From contig CM039119.1 of the NCBI GenBank assembly GCA_022036555.1, forward strand, positions 42,287,318 through 42,351,317: a stretch of 64,000 bases of DNA, in the 5' to 3' direction. Below, piece by piece: positions 42,250 to 53,899 of the stretch. Each line of letters opens with the position of its first letter. Positions within the stretch are counted from its first letter, which is position 1. The notes beneath the pieces were generated by a model. The model ran no database searches and was not told where the DNA came from. It saw only the letters and a program-made list of their open reading frames with translations. A program made the position numbers and the translations under genes. The stretch comes from Microstegium vimineum (Eukaryota; Streptophyta; Magnoliopsida; Poales; Poaceae).

Positions 42250-43747
42250 CTAGCAACGAACTTGGAGGCCGCGGTAAACCTCGCTACAATCACCGTCTCG
42301 TCTCTCTGCACCCTCCGAGCCTAACCACTCCTCTCCGTTCCTCGTTAGTGGTCGCAGAATCCTCGCTGGCGTGAGCGCGTACCTCACCGTTCGCCCAAGT
42401 CGACCACCTGCCCGGTGTCGGCCCCGGAACTCCAGCGCCTCGGTGAGCCCCGTGCCGAACACTGCACCGTGTCCCGCGCTCGCCAAGGCTAATGGTTTCC
42501 TTTCTCTCTTCTCCGGTGGCTCTAATTCCATTGTCGGCGTTGTCGTGAAGCTCGTCGGCCGCAGAAGCACGCCGACCGCCTCCCTCGAGCCACCACCGCC
42601 TTCTACGTCGTCTTGGTAAGTTTTGCCTCTCTCCACTCTCCCTTCATGTGCCGTCAATTTGGCGAATCGGCAACCTAGCTGCTCCTCCCGCGCGCACCGT
42701 ACGTGCCGGTCATGGCGTCCGCGACGTTCGTCGTTCTCCCCCTCTCCGCGTTCAATTAGTGTCGCCGTTGTGATCGTAGTGTTCCCCTCTATCTTCCCCT
42801 GCCCTCATTCTGTTGAACCGTGGTCTAGAACGCGGTGCCCACGCGAGCTGACGACCTTCACGCCGCCAGCTATGCCCGCGGATGGCTTTCCCTTTCTTCT
42901 GTTTTCAACCGATAGCCTTATGATGTTCGCCTCGCTCTACTCTCTCTCCCTGTGTACTTGGTTTCAGAAATTGTGGTCGGGAGCTCCTAATCAGTGAACT
43001 CTGGTGACCTTCTTGCCACCGGCAATGGCCACGCCGCCGAGCTGGTCGTCTTCCACGGCCAGCCGATTCCCCTTTTCCCCCTATCTCTAATCTCTGTCGT
43101 CCATTGTGACTCCGACGGCCCTGATCCACTGATACCCCTTCGCGGGTTCTTTTGTTAAAGAGACCCTGCTATTTATAAAAATAAACCCGCAGTCCTCGGC
43201 TGAATTCCAAATTCAGAGAAATAAGAAAATTCATTTTAATTCGAAATAAACTAAAAACAATTTCAGAATTGCCATCCATTTTCGAAAGCTTACAAAATTT
43301 GTGTTTTAACTCCGATTTGAGCGATTCGAATTGCATTAGGTTTGTAATAAAATTATCTACAATATAAATCCACTGTTAGTCCTATTTTAAACATTTAATT
43401 TTTGAGGTTAAGTTTAATAAATGAAAAATGCTTGTAGAGAACTTGTTTAAATCATATCTTCCGCGTTTTAAATCCGTTTTTCGTGAAATTCGCGTTGAAA
43501 TGTTCGTAGCAGTGCGTAGTACCTGTTTATAAACCTTTTACCTCTGTTTACTGTTGCTGGTGTATTGTTCTAATAGTAGCTTTGTTTGTCTGGTATGAAT
43601 GCCATTGGAATGTGTGTTGATGCAATGCCCCAGGAGTTCTTCGACGATCAGTAGGACCAGTAGGAGTACGTGAACTAAGGCAAGTATAGCATGGGACCTA
43701 CCTTGTTATCCTATTCACCATAATCATGTTTACATTTTAGAAACAGC

Positions 43748-43805
43748 ATGGTCTCTTTAACAAAAGAACCCGCGATGGACGATAGAGATTAGAAATAGGG
43801 GGAAG
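43748..43805. repeat. Inverted, internally deleted copy of H LTR sequence
   Basis: GGTCTCTTTAACAAAAGAAC and the following bases are the reverse complement of 43080-43170, with the middle of that segment missing. It forms the junction between H and G'. Confidence 0.75.
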
Positions 43806-43859
43806 CTATGGGTGTAGTACCATGTAATAGCTATGGGTGTAGTACCAGGTAATAGCTCA

Positions 43860-44420
43860 ATAAGAAACTCAACATCACGATCTGGTGGCATACCTGGTAA
43901 CTCATCAGGGAACACATCTGAGAATTCATCTACCACTTGTTCCTCATAAATGGCATCTTCAGATTCAAGGTGGCCTTCGGTGGTGCTTGCATTTCCACCT
44001 CAACACACATCCTATCCCCATTAGGTGATGTCACAACAACAGATCTCTCTTGACACTGCATCACTGCTCGGTGTTGTTTCATCCAATCCATTCCCACAAT
44101 AAGATCTATTCCAGCTGTTGGTAGCACAATTGGACTCACTTCAAAGTCTACCCCCTTAGGGTAAGTAGTGAAAGGACTCCAAAAAGAAGATGGTATGCTA
44201 CCCCCGGTGAATTTACTTGCATAGATTTTTTTCATGGCATGTATGGATAAGCTATGCATTCTAACAAAAGCTTGGGATATGAAAGAATGCGAAATACCAA
44301 AATAAAAAATAGTACGGTAGCGGGGAATGAGTTGACATTAAACGTACACATCATGACCTCAGGTGCCTCCTGCGTGGGTTCAGCAGACACATGGTTCACT
44401 CTTCTAGTGTTTGGGGTGGC
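43860..44420 (-). pseudogene. Protease region of G'
   Basis: The open part 43930-44259 contains PTAGIDLIVGMDWMKQHRAV, the conserved C-terminal block of Ty3/gypsy proteases. The expected DSGA active-site stretch just upstream is degenerate (the position after VLF reads FIL). TTGF-like continuation towards RT is lost at 43806. Confidence 0.7.
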
Positions 44421-45515
44421 TGGTACCTTCCTTTCTGCTAGTTTTTCTGATTCTGGGGTGCTTGCTGGTTCTGCTTCTCAGGGCAATTGTAAGACATATG
44501 CCCATCTTTCCCACAACGGAAACACCTGTTGTTGTTGCTGTTGTTGGGGTTGTTGTTCTTCATGGTTGTGGCATTTGGGTTCACCTGGCGCTGTGTCTGG
44601 TTAGAAGACTGTTGTGGGCGTTGGCATCCATACTGTTGTGGGCCTTGTGGGCGCTGCTGGAACTGGCTGCGCTGACCTCTGTTCCACTAATTAGGCTGTC
44701 CTTGGCTCCTCTGCTGGAAACTCTGCTACGGGTAAGGCCAAGGGAGAGTGTTGCTGCTCGAAGCCTGACCCTGTAGCTTCCTCTTCTTGGCTTCCATTTC
44801 TCGTTGCTTATTGTCAATCACAATAGCGCGATTCACTAGTGCCTAGTAGTTGGGGTATTCGTTGGACATCAGTTGAAGCTGCAGACCATCATAGAGTCCC
44901 TTAAGAAACCTGCACTGCTTTTCACTATCCATAGCCACTTCATGGGGAGCATAGCGCGACAACTGAGCAAACTTGTCGTGGTACTCAGCCATTGTCATTG
45001 AGCCTTTCTTGAGAGACTTGAACTCCTCTTGCTTCAACTCTATCATATCTTTAGGGATATGGTATGCCCTAAAGTTATCCCTAAACTCTTGCCAACTGAC
45101 CCGGAGCGTCATGAGGACATCAATACTGAAAAGACTCCCACCAATCTTGGGCTGCCCCTTGCACCTGCCCTGAGGCATACAACACCTTTTCCATGTTATT
45201 GCACTGCGCTATATTTAGCTGCTTCTCTACCGCATGTAGCCAATCATCTACATCCAAAGGATCGGATGTGTGGGTGAAGACGGGAGGTCGTCCCTTCATG
45301 AACTATCCTCTTTTGTCCCTAACCTAGACAGGGGGTGGTCCACCTGCAGGCTCGTTGTCCAAGCGCTACATCATGGCCTACATCAGTTGTGCTTGCATGT
45401 CCATTAGCTGCTCCACTAACACAGGAGGCGGTGGCGGCGGTGGGTTGACAGGAGCTCCACGTCCACGGCCACATCCACAATCACAAGTCCTAGCACCTCT
45501 ACCGTCCATCTGTTT
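44421..45515 (-). pseudogene. Gag of G'
   Basis: The start is ATG near 45510 (MDGRGARTC) followed by a proline run. The capsid core is open at 44843-45178 (SWQEFRDNFRAYHIPKDMIELK, MTMAEYHDKFAQLSRYAPHE). An intact CX2CX4HX4C knuckle (CFRCGKDGHMSYNC) lies at about 44485-44530. Several stops interrupt it. The identical start recurs on the plus strand at 63803. Confidence 0.8.
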
Positions 45516-46200
45516 TTCAGTAAAGATGCAAGGTTTAGGAAGAACACTATTACATTATGTATATCATGTTTGTGTCATAAATAGATTTAGGAAGAACACT
45601 ATTACACTATATCATGTTTGTGTCATAAATAGAGCAAAACTGAACTTTTCTAGACATGATGCTACAACAACAGTGCAGTAAAATACTTATAACTCGAGTT
45701 CCATAACTCAAACAAAATGTAACTTATATGGATGGAAAGATGAGAAAGTCCTCTACAACTTTCGTATATAAACTTTTCTCATATTTTGTAGATAACTTTG
45801 TCAAAATATGAGTACAAACAGATCTATTCAGGTTCACAGACTGCACAGTAAGACCAACTTGCTACAACAATAACTCACAGCTCAGAACAAATATGGAGTT
45901 GGTTCATACGACATTGGAAAGGTACAGAAGTCTAGTTTCTTGCATAAAATTTTTATCAACTTTGCATCAACAGATGTGGAGATATTCAACAGAGAACAGG
46001 TACTGCTCCAGAAAAACAACACAGCAGAGATATAACAAGAACAACCAAACTGATATTAACAAACATTAACTTAAAGATTCGACTTGTGGGACTTGTGGAT
46101 AGGCCCACACTTTCCCACACAAACGATCAAAGATCCAAATCAACCAAGTTCATAAGCATAAACATAAAAACATCAAGTTCATCAACCACAAAAGACTAAG
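45516..46200 (-). other. Leader between orf0 and gag of G'
   Basis: Non-coding. A tandem duplication of about 50 bp (AGGAAGAACACTATTACA unit) occupies 45535-45632, while the homologous site in G (63718-63790) has one copy. This segment contains the uninterrupted version of the site where F inserted in G. Confidence 0.6.
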
Positions 46201-47212
46201 ACAGACTCACACTACTACACTTTTACTAAAATGGAAAGGCTTCTTCTTCTAAGGAGCTGCATCGGTCATGATATGGGTAGGTGACTTCTTCTCATACAGC
46301 GGGGGCATGTTCAGCTGGGCCCTCAGCTCATCCACCATCTTCTGAAAGCGAGCTACAGACTCCTACTCATCACGCAACCCTTCCTGCAAGCTCTTATTCA
46401 CCATTTGGATGGCATAGACATGTCTAACAGTGATGTCTAGGGTAGAGCCAGGGTCCTGTGGGTACTGGACAGACCAAGTGTCATACCTAGTGTCATGGCG
46501 AGGCAAGAACCTGTAGGCACCACCATGCATAGCTACATAGCGACGACCATGGTAGTGGATGTAGGCCTGCTTAGCTGCATCCTCCATGTTGTCCCTGTAA
46601 TAGGCCCTCTTGGCGATGTGGGTATGGACAGTCTCCACCTTCTGACTGTTGTATGCTGCATTCAACACTGACACAACCAACCAAGTCTTCCAATAGGTGA
46701 CCTCGTAGGGGTGAGAGAACTCTGCCTCAAAGTGATGTCCAGATCAGGATAGTAGTCCTCTAGCATCTTCCATAGCAGGTTGCTAGTATGCTGTGGGAGA
46801 AGGCTGCATGTAGTGGAGCTCCTTAGTCCACCCAGAATGTGCCTCCTCTGAACCTAACAAGGAGGGAGTGAAAGCTGGTGGTGTGGCTGAAGCAGGTGCT
46901 AGTACCGATGAAGGAGCTAGTGCAGGGTCGGTGATGGCAAAGGTGATGGTGCCGGAACTGGTGCAGGTGCTGGGGAAGCAACTGGTGAAGGGCTAGTGCA
47001 GGAACTGGTCGTGCAGGGTTCACATCCATCCACTCTTGTTCATCTTCTGTAGTCACATCCTCCACAAACACGTGCTCCTCCTCTGGGTCCTCCTCAGCCT
47101 TAGACTCCTTCTCATCGTCAGAGATGTCCACCACTGGCTGCGACGTCTAGGGCGTCAACTAGGACACGTAGCTCCTGGCACTCATGTGACGAGACCTTGT
47201 GATAGGCGACAT
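46201..47212 (-). pseudogene. orf0 of G'
   Basis: It starts at ATG 47212 (MSPITRSRHMSARSYVS) and then has two TAG codons shared with the copy in G. The first half is acidic (ESKAEEDPEEEHVFVEDV) and then a Pro/Ala repeat. The second half is a compact domain open at 46363-46680 (NSQKVETVHTHIAKRAYYRD, IHYHGRRYVAM). It lies upstream of gag, as does orf0 of F. Function is unknown; extra ORFs before gag are known in rice RIRE3/RIRE8-type elements. Confidence 0.6.
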
Positions 47213-47385
47213 CTATAGAATTTTGTTTAAACTTAATTAGAACAACATTTTAAGTAATAGAATAAAGACATAGAAGCATAAATAATTTTATAAATAACAA
47301 GAGAAAGATGGTAAGCAATAAATGGGAAGCAAAGGAACCTAAAACGACCTTTTCTACCTAGGCTTGCGTCCTATAGTCAACACAT

Positions 47386-47397
47386 GCTTTGATACCA
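47386..47397 (-). other. Met-type primer binding site of G'
   Basis: Minus strand TGGTATCAAAGC, near an LTR end TGTGATA. Confidence 0.75.
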
Positions 47398-47400
47398 ATA

Positions 47401-47552
47401 TATCACACCCAATTTCAAGGACGAAATGGGATGTGTAACCTTATGTGTGCCCAGAAAACAATCCACACATAAGACAACAAATTACATAGTACCATCACAG
47501 TGTTTAATACATAGTGTACATAGATCCATTACATATAGAATAAAACAAACGG
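47401..47552 (-). repeat. LTR remnant of G'
   Basis: This is the reverse complement of 47656-47798 at high identity, and includes CCCAATTTCAAGGACGAAATGG next to the primer site. The upstream part of the LTR is absent. Confidence 0.7.
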
Positions 47553-47655
47553 AACATTACATAGATCCACACATAAGATTTCTAGGCCTGGTCAACCAAT
47601 TGACCTTCCCTGTGAGATGGAGTTCCATGAGAGCTAGTTGTATCTTCCGTTTGTT
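47553..47655. other. Spacer at the centre of the G'/G inverted repeat
   Basis: About 100 bp of unique sequence (CTAGGCCTGGTCAACCAATT) separates the two LTR remnants. Confidence 0.6.
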
Positions 47656-47798
47656 TTATTCTATATGTAATGGATCTATGTACGCTATGTATTAAAAATT
47701 GTGATGGTACTATGTAATTTGTTGTCTTATGTGTGGATTGTTTCCTGGGCACACATAAGGTTATGCATCCCATTTCATCCTTGAAATTGGGTGTGACA
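47656..47798 (+). repeat. LTR remnant of G
   Basis: It ends GGGTGTGACA next to the primer site and pairs with 47401-47552 in inverted orientation. Confidence 0.7.
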
Positions 47799-47801
47799 TA
47801 T

Positions 47802-47813
47802 TGGTATCAAAGC
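47802..47813 (+). other. Met-type primer binding site of G
   Basis: TGGTATCAAAGC, three bases inside the LTR end, with one change from TGGTATCAGAGC. Confidence 0.8.
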
Positions 47814-47986
47814 ATGTGTTGATTGTAGGACGCAAGCCTAGGTAGAAAAGGTCGTTTTAGGTTCCTTTGCTTCCCATTTATTGCTTACCATCTTGCTCTT
47901 GTTATTTATAAAATTATTTATGCTTCTATGTCTTTATTCTATTACTTAAAATGTTGTTCTAATTAAGTTTAAAAAATATTCTATAG

Positions 47987-48808
47987 ATGTCACCTGTCAC
48001 GAGGTCTCGTCACATGAGTGTCAGGAGCTACGTGTCCTAGTTCATGCCCTAGATGTTGCAGCCAGTGGTGGACATCTGTGACGATGGGATGGAGTCTAAG
48101 GCTGAAGAGGACCCCGAGGAGGAGCATGTGTTGGTGGAGGATGTGACTATAGAATATGAACAAGAGTGGATGGATGTGAACCCTGCACCTCCAGTTCCTG
48201 CACTAGCCCCTTCACTAGTTGCTTCCCCAGCACCTGCACCAGTTCCGACACCATCACCTTTGCCATCACCAACCCCTGCACTAGCTCCTTCACCAGTACC
48301 AGCACCTGCTTCAGCCATGCCACTAGTTTCCACTCCCTCCTTGGTAGGTTCAAAGGAGGTACATCCTGGGTGGACTGAGGAGCTCCACTACATGTAGCCT
48401 TCTCCCACAGCATACTACCACAACCTGTTATGGAAGATGCTAGAGGACTTCTATCCTGATCCGGACATCACTTTGAGGTACCTTGTTTCAGAGTTCTCTC
48501 ACCCCTACGAGGCCACCTATTGGAAGACTTGGTTGGTTGTGTCAGTGTGGAATGCAGTATACAACAGTCAGAAGGTGGAGACTGTCCATACCCACATTGC
48601 CAAGAGGGCCTATGATAGGGACAACATGGAGGATGCAGTTAAGCAGGCCTACATCCACTACCATGGTCGTCGTTATGCAGCTATGCAGGGTGGTGCCTAC
48701 AGGTTCTTGCCTCGCCATGACACTAGGAATGGCACTTGGTCTATCCAGTACCCACAGGACCCGCAGCTCCTTAGGAGAAGAAGCCTTTCCATTTTAGTAA
48801 AAGCGTAG
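47987..48808 (+). pseudogene. orf0 of G
   Basis: ATG 47987 begins MSPVTRSRHMSVRSYVS, then TAG at 48038 and 48050, an acidic block, a Pro/Ala/Ser repeat (about 48190-48330), a third TAG at 48395, and a compact domain (WLVVSVWNAVYNSQKVETV, NMEDAVKQAYIHYHGRRY). Relative to G' about 200 bp are missing near the 3' end, which changes the C-terminus. It sits upstream of gag and does not resemble gag or pol. Confidence 0.6.
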
Positions 48809-49368
48809 TAGTGCGAGTCTATCTTAGTCTTTTGTGGTTGATGAACTTGATGCTTTATGTTTATGCTTATGAACTTGGTTGATTTGGATCTTTGCTCGTT
48901 TGTGTGGGAAGTGTGGGCATGTCCACAAGTCCCACAAGTCGAATCTTTATGTTAATGTTTGTTAATATCAGTTGGGTTGTTCTTGTTATATCTCTGTTGT
49001 GTTATTTTTCTGGAGCAGTACCTGTTCTCTGTTGTTTTTCTGAGTAGTACTTGTTCTTTGTTGAATATCTCCAGATCTTTTGATGCAAAGTTGATGAAAA
49101 TTTTATGCAAGAAACTAGACTTTTGTACCTTTCCAATGTCGTATGAACGAACTCCATATATGTTCAGAGCTGTGAGTTATTGCTGTTGCAAGTTGGTCTT
49201 ACTGCGCAGTCTGTGAACCTGAACCTGAACAGATCTGTTTGTACTCAGATTTTGACCAAGTTAACTTTCTCATCTTTCCATCCATATAAGCTACATCTTT
49301 GTTTGAGTTCTGGAACTCGAGTTATAAGTATTTTACTGCACTGCTATTGTAGCATCATGTCCAGAAAA
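48809..49368 (+). other. Leader of G, left of the F insertion
   Basis: Non-coding and AT-rich, homologous in reverse to 45650-46200. It ends with the target-site copy GAAAA at 49364-49368. Confidence 0.65.
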
Positions 49369-52300
49369 TGTGGCAGAACCGTCCAAATTATAAGAGATCA
49401 AGTACTAAAGTAGCCGACTTAACAGCCACTTAGAGCACTTGAGCCCATATAATCCCGGTAGTCCGAAAATCTCGAAGGATTTCTAACAATCGTATGTCCG
49501 ACCAAGATCGCGCAAACTCAGGTATGCATATTCGAACGAACCAACAAATGAAACGAGAGTACTTGAAGTACAAAATAAAGTTATTACAACACTTTGATCC
49601 AAATAAAGTAGTACTCACGCCACAACACACGTGGCCAAATGAAACATTGTTTTGAAACTTGGACCCAAAGTTTTACTCCACACTACTACCATTAATAGAT
49701 AGGGGTGCCAATGAGATCATGTCCAAGAACATCAAAAGATGAGCTCGTAGGAGACCTTGCCCAAAGCCTACTCCTCTTCTCCCTCAACAGGGTAGAGTCA
49801 GTGCTTACAATAGCCAAAGTATACTTGGCCATCTGCAACAAACGGGATAAACCCTGAGTACAGGAATGTACTCAGCTAGACTTACCCGTCTAACTAAAAA
49901 TAAAGACTCCAAGGATATGCATGGCTATATATGTGGATCTGGATAAGCTTTACTTTTGCGGAGACACGAGCAATAAGAAATAACCTTAAATATTAGAGAG
50001 CAGCCATTTTCCATCCTACTATTATCTCTAGGTTTTGCACCCGTACTAGAGCACTCACTTGATCTAATCAAACAATATAATAATACTATATCCAATTCTT
50101 TCATCAATATTTTAGTAGAACCATTACGATGTCACATGGAGTTGTACCGTGGTGAAGCTCAGCATAATCCCTCACTATCCGGTGGGAGGCGGCGACTCGA
50201 ATCGATATACAATCAGCTGACAAGATTACCTTTAACGCACGCCCACACTTTCCCCGTCGGGTCCATGCATTGGGTCACCGCTCAACAAAGTCCAGGTAGT
50301 ACCGCCGCGATCTCAGTGTAATCCACCCAATTGGAGAAATCAGTTGGTCACCATGGGGCAGGTCATATCTCCAAACTAGAGGGTGCCAAAAGTAGGCTGA
50401 GAGTCGGCCCGGACAGTGTTTACTCGGCTTCGGGGTCGATACTCGCAACGACCCCTATGTGAAAGGGCGCATTCAAAGATGTAAGAGGGCCACCATTGTA
50501 TACAAACCTATATGATCCAACGGACGGACTGCCCCCAACTCTAAACCACTTGGTGCCCTTGCCTTCCAGTTGATCGCATTTCATTAATACCATTGGTTCT
50601 TTCCCACGATAGCAAATATAGCCAACCGTGATCGGTACTACCCCCCATGGGATAATACGAATATAAATATAAATGTAACCATTTATTCTAAGTAGACTAA
50701 GCAGTTGCTTTTACCTTTATTTATCAGGTTAACAAGGTAGGTAAATCAATAGTCAAGGAAGGTAATGCATCAATTTAGAATTCAATCAACTCCTGTCACC
50801 TAATGCATCACAGTATAAAATACTCAAGTAGATTAATTATAAAACTATTGGGAGGCTTAAGAATGCTCCGGGGCTTGCCTTGAGTAAAGATAGAGGGCTG
50901 ATGGTCAGGGCACTCGGGAGGTTAGTGTCGAGCTCGTGATAATCCTCGTTCAGCTCCTGCACCTCCTGGACTCCTTCCTCTGGAAGTGGCACCTGGGGTT
51001 CCTCTACTGATCCTAAATGATTGCAATGCATATAAGTAAACTTGATAGTGCAGGGATGATGCTTGAACAAGATTTAATCACTCAAAGATGACTTTTAGAA
51101 CTAACTTAATTATTCACCCTAGCTCCATATTACACAGCAAGCCTATTATAGACTACTTAGAAAAATCTACCAAAATTACGGGGGACAGAACAAGCCTACT
51201 GGCTGATTTGGATTCTTAGGTAAGAAGATTCCGAAGGTAACTCCATTCCGTGGGTTGGTGATAGATACTGCTCGCTGGGCTATATCTAGATGCACTTTCC
51301 AAGCAGAAAATTCACTCATCACAAAGCTACCAATCCGCAAATACAAAAACATGAAATTAAATACAGAAAAAGCACTTAGAACTAGACCTACTATCTAACA
51401 GGGTGAAACATACTATAACTTATTTTTAACAGGTTCTTTGCTTAGAAACATATTTATCAAGAAAGGTCCATGATCAACACTATCAGATTATTTTCTATAT
51501 GATTTTTCAAAGAAAACCCTAGAAAAGAACACTTGAACTACAAGTGTCTTTTCTGCCATACAACATACCACATTTTATATTTTTCTTAGACAGAGCGAGG
51601 CATATAGAGACTACACAAAAAGTTTCATGATTTATATTAGTATAGATTTACCACTGGAATTAATCTAAGAAAGCAACAGAAACACATTTTAATAGGTATT
51701 AATTAATTTCTTCACAGAAGCATGGCATCTTATATTTTTCCTAGCTTATACACAGGATGAAAAAGCTAGCATAAAAACCTTACATTTTTATTTGGTCAAA
51801 ACATGCAGGAACACATTTAACTTTGATAAATGCAGAAAAGAACTATTTAAACATTAGTATTGAAGACATTCTGCAAAAATTACTTTTTATATTTTTAACA
51901 GAAAGTTCTTCATTTATAGAGTCTAACACAATTTATTTCACCATTTTAGGGTTTACCAAACTCCAGATATTAAATAAACAAGCACCAATACAATTACTGA
52001 AATTAGGAAAAAGGAAATGCATTACTGAAAAAGGCCCACGGTGTACAGTGCATGGGCTCGGCCTAGTGCACATGAGCGGCTGACAGGCGGGGCCCAGCGG
52101 TCAACCTGGGTCCACTTGCCAGCGAGCGGGAAGCAGAACACGGCCATGACCAGCGCGTTCTCACCGGCGGTGAGCTCGTCGGCGGCGGTGCGGTACTTGG
52201 CGTGCTTGTGGTGATGACGTGAAGCGGCTGGTGGGGTTGGTTGAACCAGCACGGCCACGAAAGTGGCCGGCGACGTGCGGTGGCGGAGCAGTGCAGCGGT

Positions 52301-53824
52301 GCGACGCGGCGGGGCCGTTACCGGCGGTGTTAGGCTTAGCTAGTGGTTGCGTGAGCACCACGGTGTTGCGGTGAGTGCAGCGCAAGTGTTGGTTAGACCG
52401 GAGGAGCTCCGAAGAGGTCCGGCCACGTGCGAGCTCCGCGGCGAGAGCAATGGCGCATGGTGCACGGTGCTACACTGTTCCAGTACGAATGAGCAAGCGT
52501 GTGAAGACGTTCTCACCTCTGCTACCTCTGGTGGTGCTACCACGAAGATGGAGGCGACGGAGGTAGTCGGGAGAGGAGCAAATACGTCGCGCCGGTTGCG
52601 GTGGCGACTGCGAGCCGAGGAACGGCGATGACATTCCGGCGAGAGGAGAGCTCGGCTAGAGGAACTGAGGCGAGCAGGGCATATGCAACATGAAGGCGAG
52701 GCGGTATGCGAGGTGGATCGAGCAGAAAAAGGTCAATGGTGGCGCAGTGAGGAAGGGGGTGTTTGGGCGCTCTCGATGCTCGGCCCGGCGAACACGAGAG
52801 CAGAGCGGGCGAGAGGGTAAGTGAGCGTGCGTGCTTGCGGTTGTGAGAGGGGGAGGGGGTGTAAGCGCTCCCTCTGGCGTGGTCGTGGCCGACCGGCACG
52901 GCCGGTGGGGGCCTCGATGCGACGGCGTCAGTGCGGCAGTGGGTGCAGCGGCGCCGGCAGGTCTGCGGCGCGCGGCTGTTCGGCGAGAGCGATTGCGCTC
53001 TTGGTCCTGGCGCCGTTAGCGTGGATACGCGCTTTGATGGCAAGCGCGACCGGGTGTGGAGCCGGTCGGTCGCTGGTGCAGCGGCGACGCGACGGCGAGG
53101 TGATAGCACAGCGCGGCGCTGCGTTTCTACGCGGGCAGAGGCGGCGAGTGGGCGAGCGGTTTGGTTGGTGCAGTGTGGCAGGGCGCGGCGCAAGGCGAGT
53201 GACATGCTACGGCTATCGGCATCCGCGGGCAGGCATCGTCGGCCACGCGGCAGTAAAGCCGGCGTACGGCGCGGCCGCCGGTCGGACACGGGCGCTGGCG
53301 CGGGAGCGCGCGTGCAGTGCACGTGCATGTGCGTGCGCGCGGGCGCGGGAGGAGACGCAGGCTGGCGCAAGGCCGGCTGGGCCGAAAGGGTTGTCGCGGC
53401 CCATTCCGGGTTTGTTTCCCTTTTTCCATTTTCTTTTATTTATTTCAAACCGAATTTGATTCAAAACTGATTTAAAAACTCAAAACTAGGATTTGAAATG
53501 TAAACCATAGTTGCTGAGAATAATATTCTCTACATTTTTCATGTAGGTCATATTTCCTGAAAACTATTATTTCAAAGGTTGTGGATTTACATTTAATTAA
53601 ACCAATTTGGGAAAAAGGATTACTCTTACTTTTTAATAAGAAACTAAACTTAATTAATCAAGTATTAATTAAAGCAAGAGCATATAACTCCTATTCAATT
53701 CTAATTTCATAAATAACAAAACATACATATGAAATGATGCCATATGTAAAACATGAATGCAATGAAATGCTTATGCTTAGTGGCTAATGATGATCCTAAT
53801 ACAAGCTTAACACAGGGTGTCACA
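49369..53824 (-). repeat. 3' LTR of F (4456 bp)
   Basis: Plus-strand ends are TGTGGCAGAACC and GGGTGTCACA. Compared with the right LTR it has an extra segment of about 103 bp copied from protease (51203-51305) and keeps 997 bp (51481-52477) that the right LTR lacks. A GC-rich block at about 52060-53400 gives long spurious frames on both strands. Confidence 0.92.
51203..51305 (-). repeat. Protease-gene fragment inside the 3' LTR of F
   Basis: It matches 56776-56877 of the same element in the same orientation (shared TTGGTGATAGATACTGC and TCTAGATGCACT), with several differences. The right LTR has only about 9 bp at the equivalent place (near 62170). Confidence 0.85.
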
Positions 53825-53840
53825 GCCCTTCCCCCCTTAA
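53825..53840 (-). other. Polypurine tract of F
   Basis: Minus strand TTTAAGGGGGGAAGGGC, directly before TGTGACACCC of the LTR. Confidence 0.85.
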
Positions 53841-53899
53841 AGAAATCTCGTCCTGAGATTTTGTGTTTCGTACCACTCATTATAAAAGACAAGATAGTT

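Larger units (their letters stand above)
38543..43747 (+). repeat. Ty3/gypsy (Tekay/Del-like) LTR H, interrupted by E, right end lost
   Basis: It starts TGTAACACCCAAAAATTTGC, typical of Tekay/Del LTRs. It continues 38543-39247, is split by E, and resumes at 42250 with the target-site copy CTAGC. A GC-rich centre and AT-rich last part (43200-43747) fit such LTRs, but no CA end with primer site is seen. At 43748 it meets an inverted copy of its own segment. Confidence 0.65.
43806..47552 (-). mobile_element. Element G': 5' half of a chromovirus-type Ty3/gypsy element
   Basis: On the minus strand the order is LTR remnant (47401-47552), Met primer site, orf0, leader, gag and protease. Pol downstream of protease is missing because the element is broken at about 43806. 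It is the inverted counterpart of G (47656 onward). A short tandem duplication (AGCTATGGGTGTAGTACCA, twice) lies at the broken end, 43806-43858. Confidence 0.8.

Noticed and set aside
44254..44776. Plus-strand frames with Cys-rich or Leu-rich translations in G'
   Set aside because: They are antisense to the degenerate gag zinc-knuckle region. The Cys run comes from the complement of an Asn/Gln-coding repeat.
52537..53370. Long open frames on both strands in the GC-rich parts of the F LTRs (also 62709-63364)
   Set aside because: They overlap in several frames on both strands, lack domains, and lie in LTR sequence whose high GC removes stop codons. The two LTR copies differ by indels and changes that do not respect any frame.
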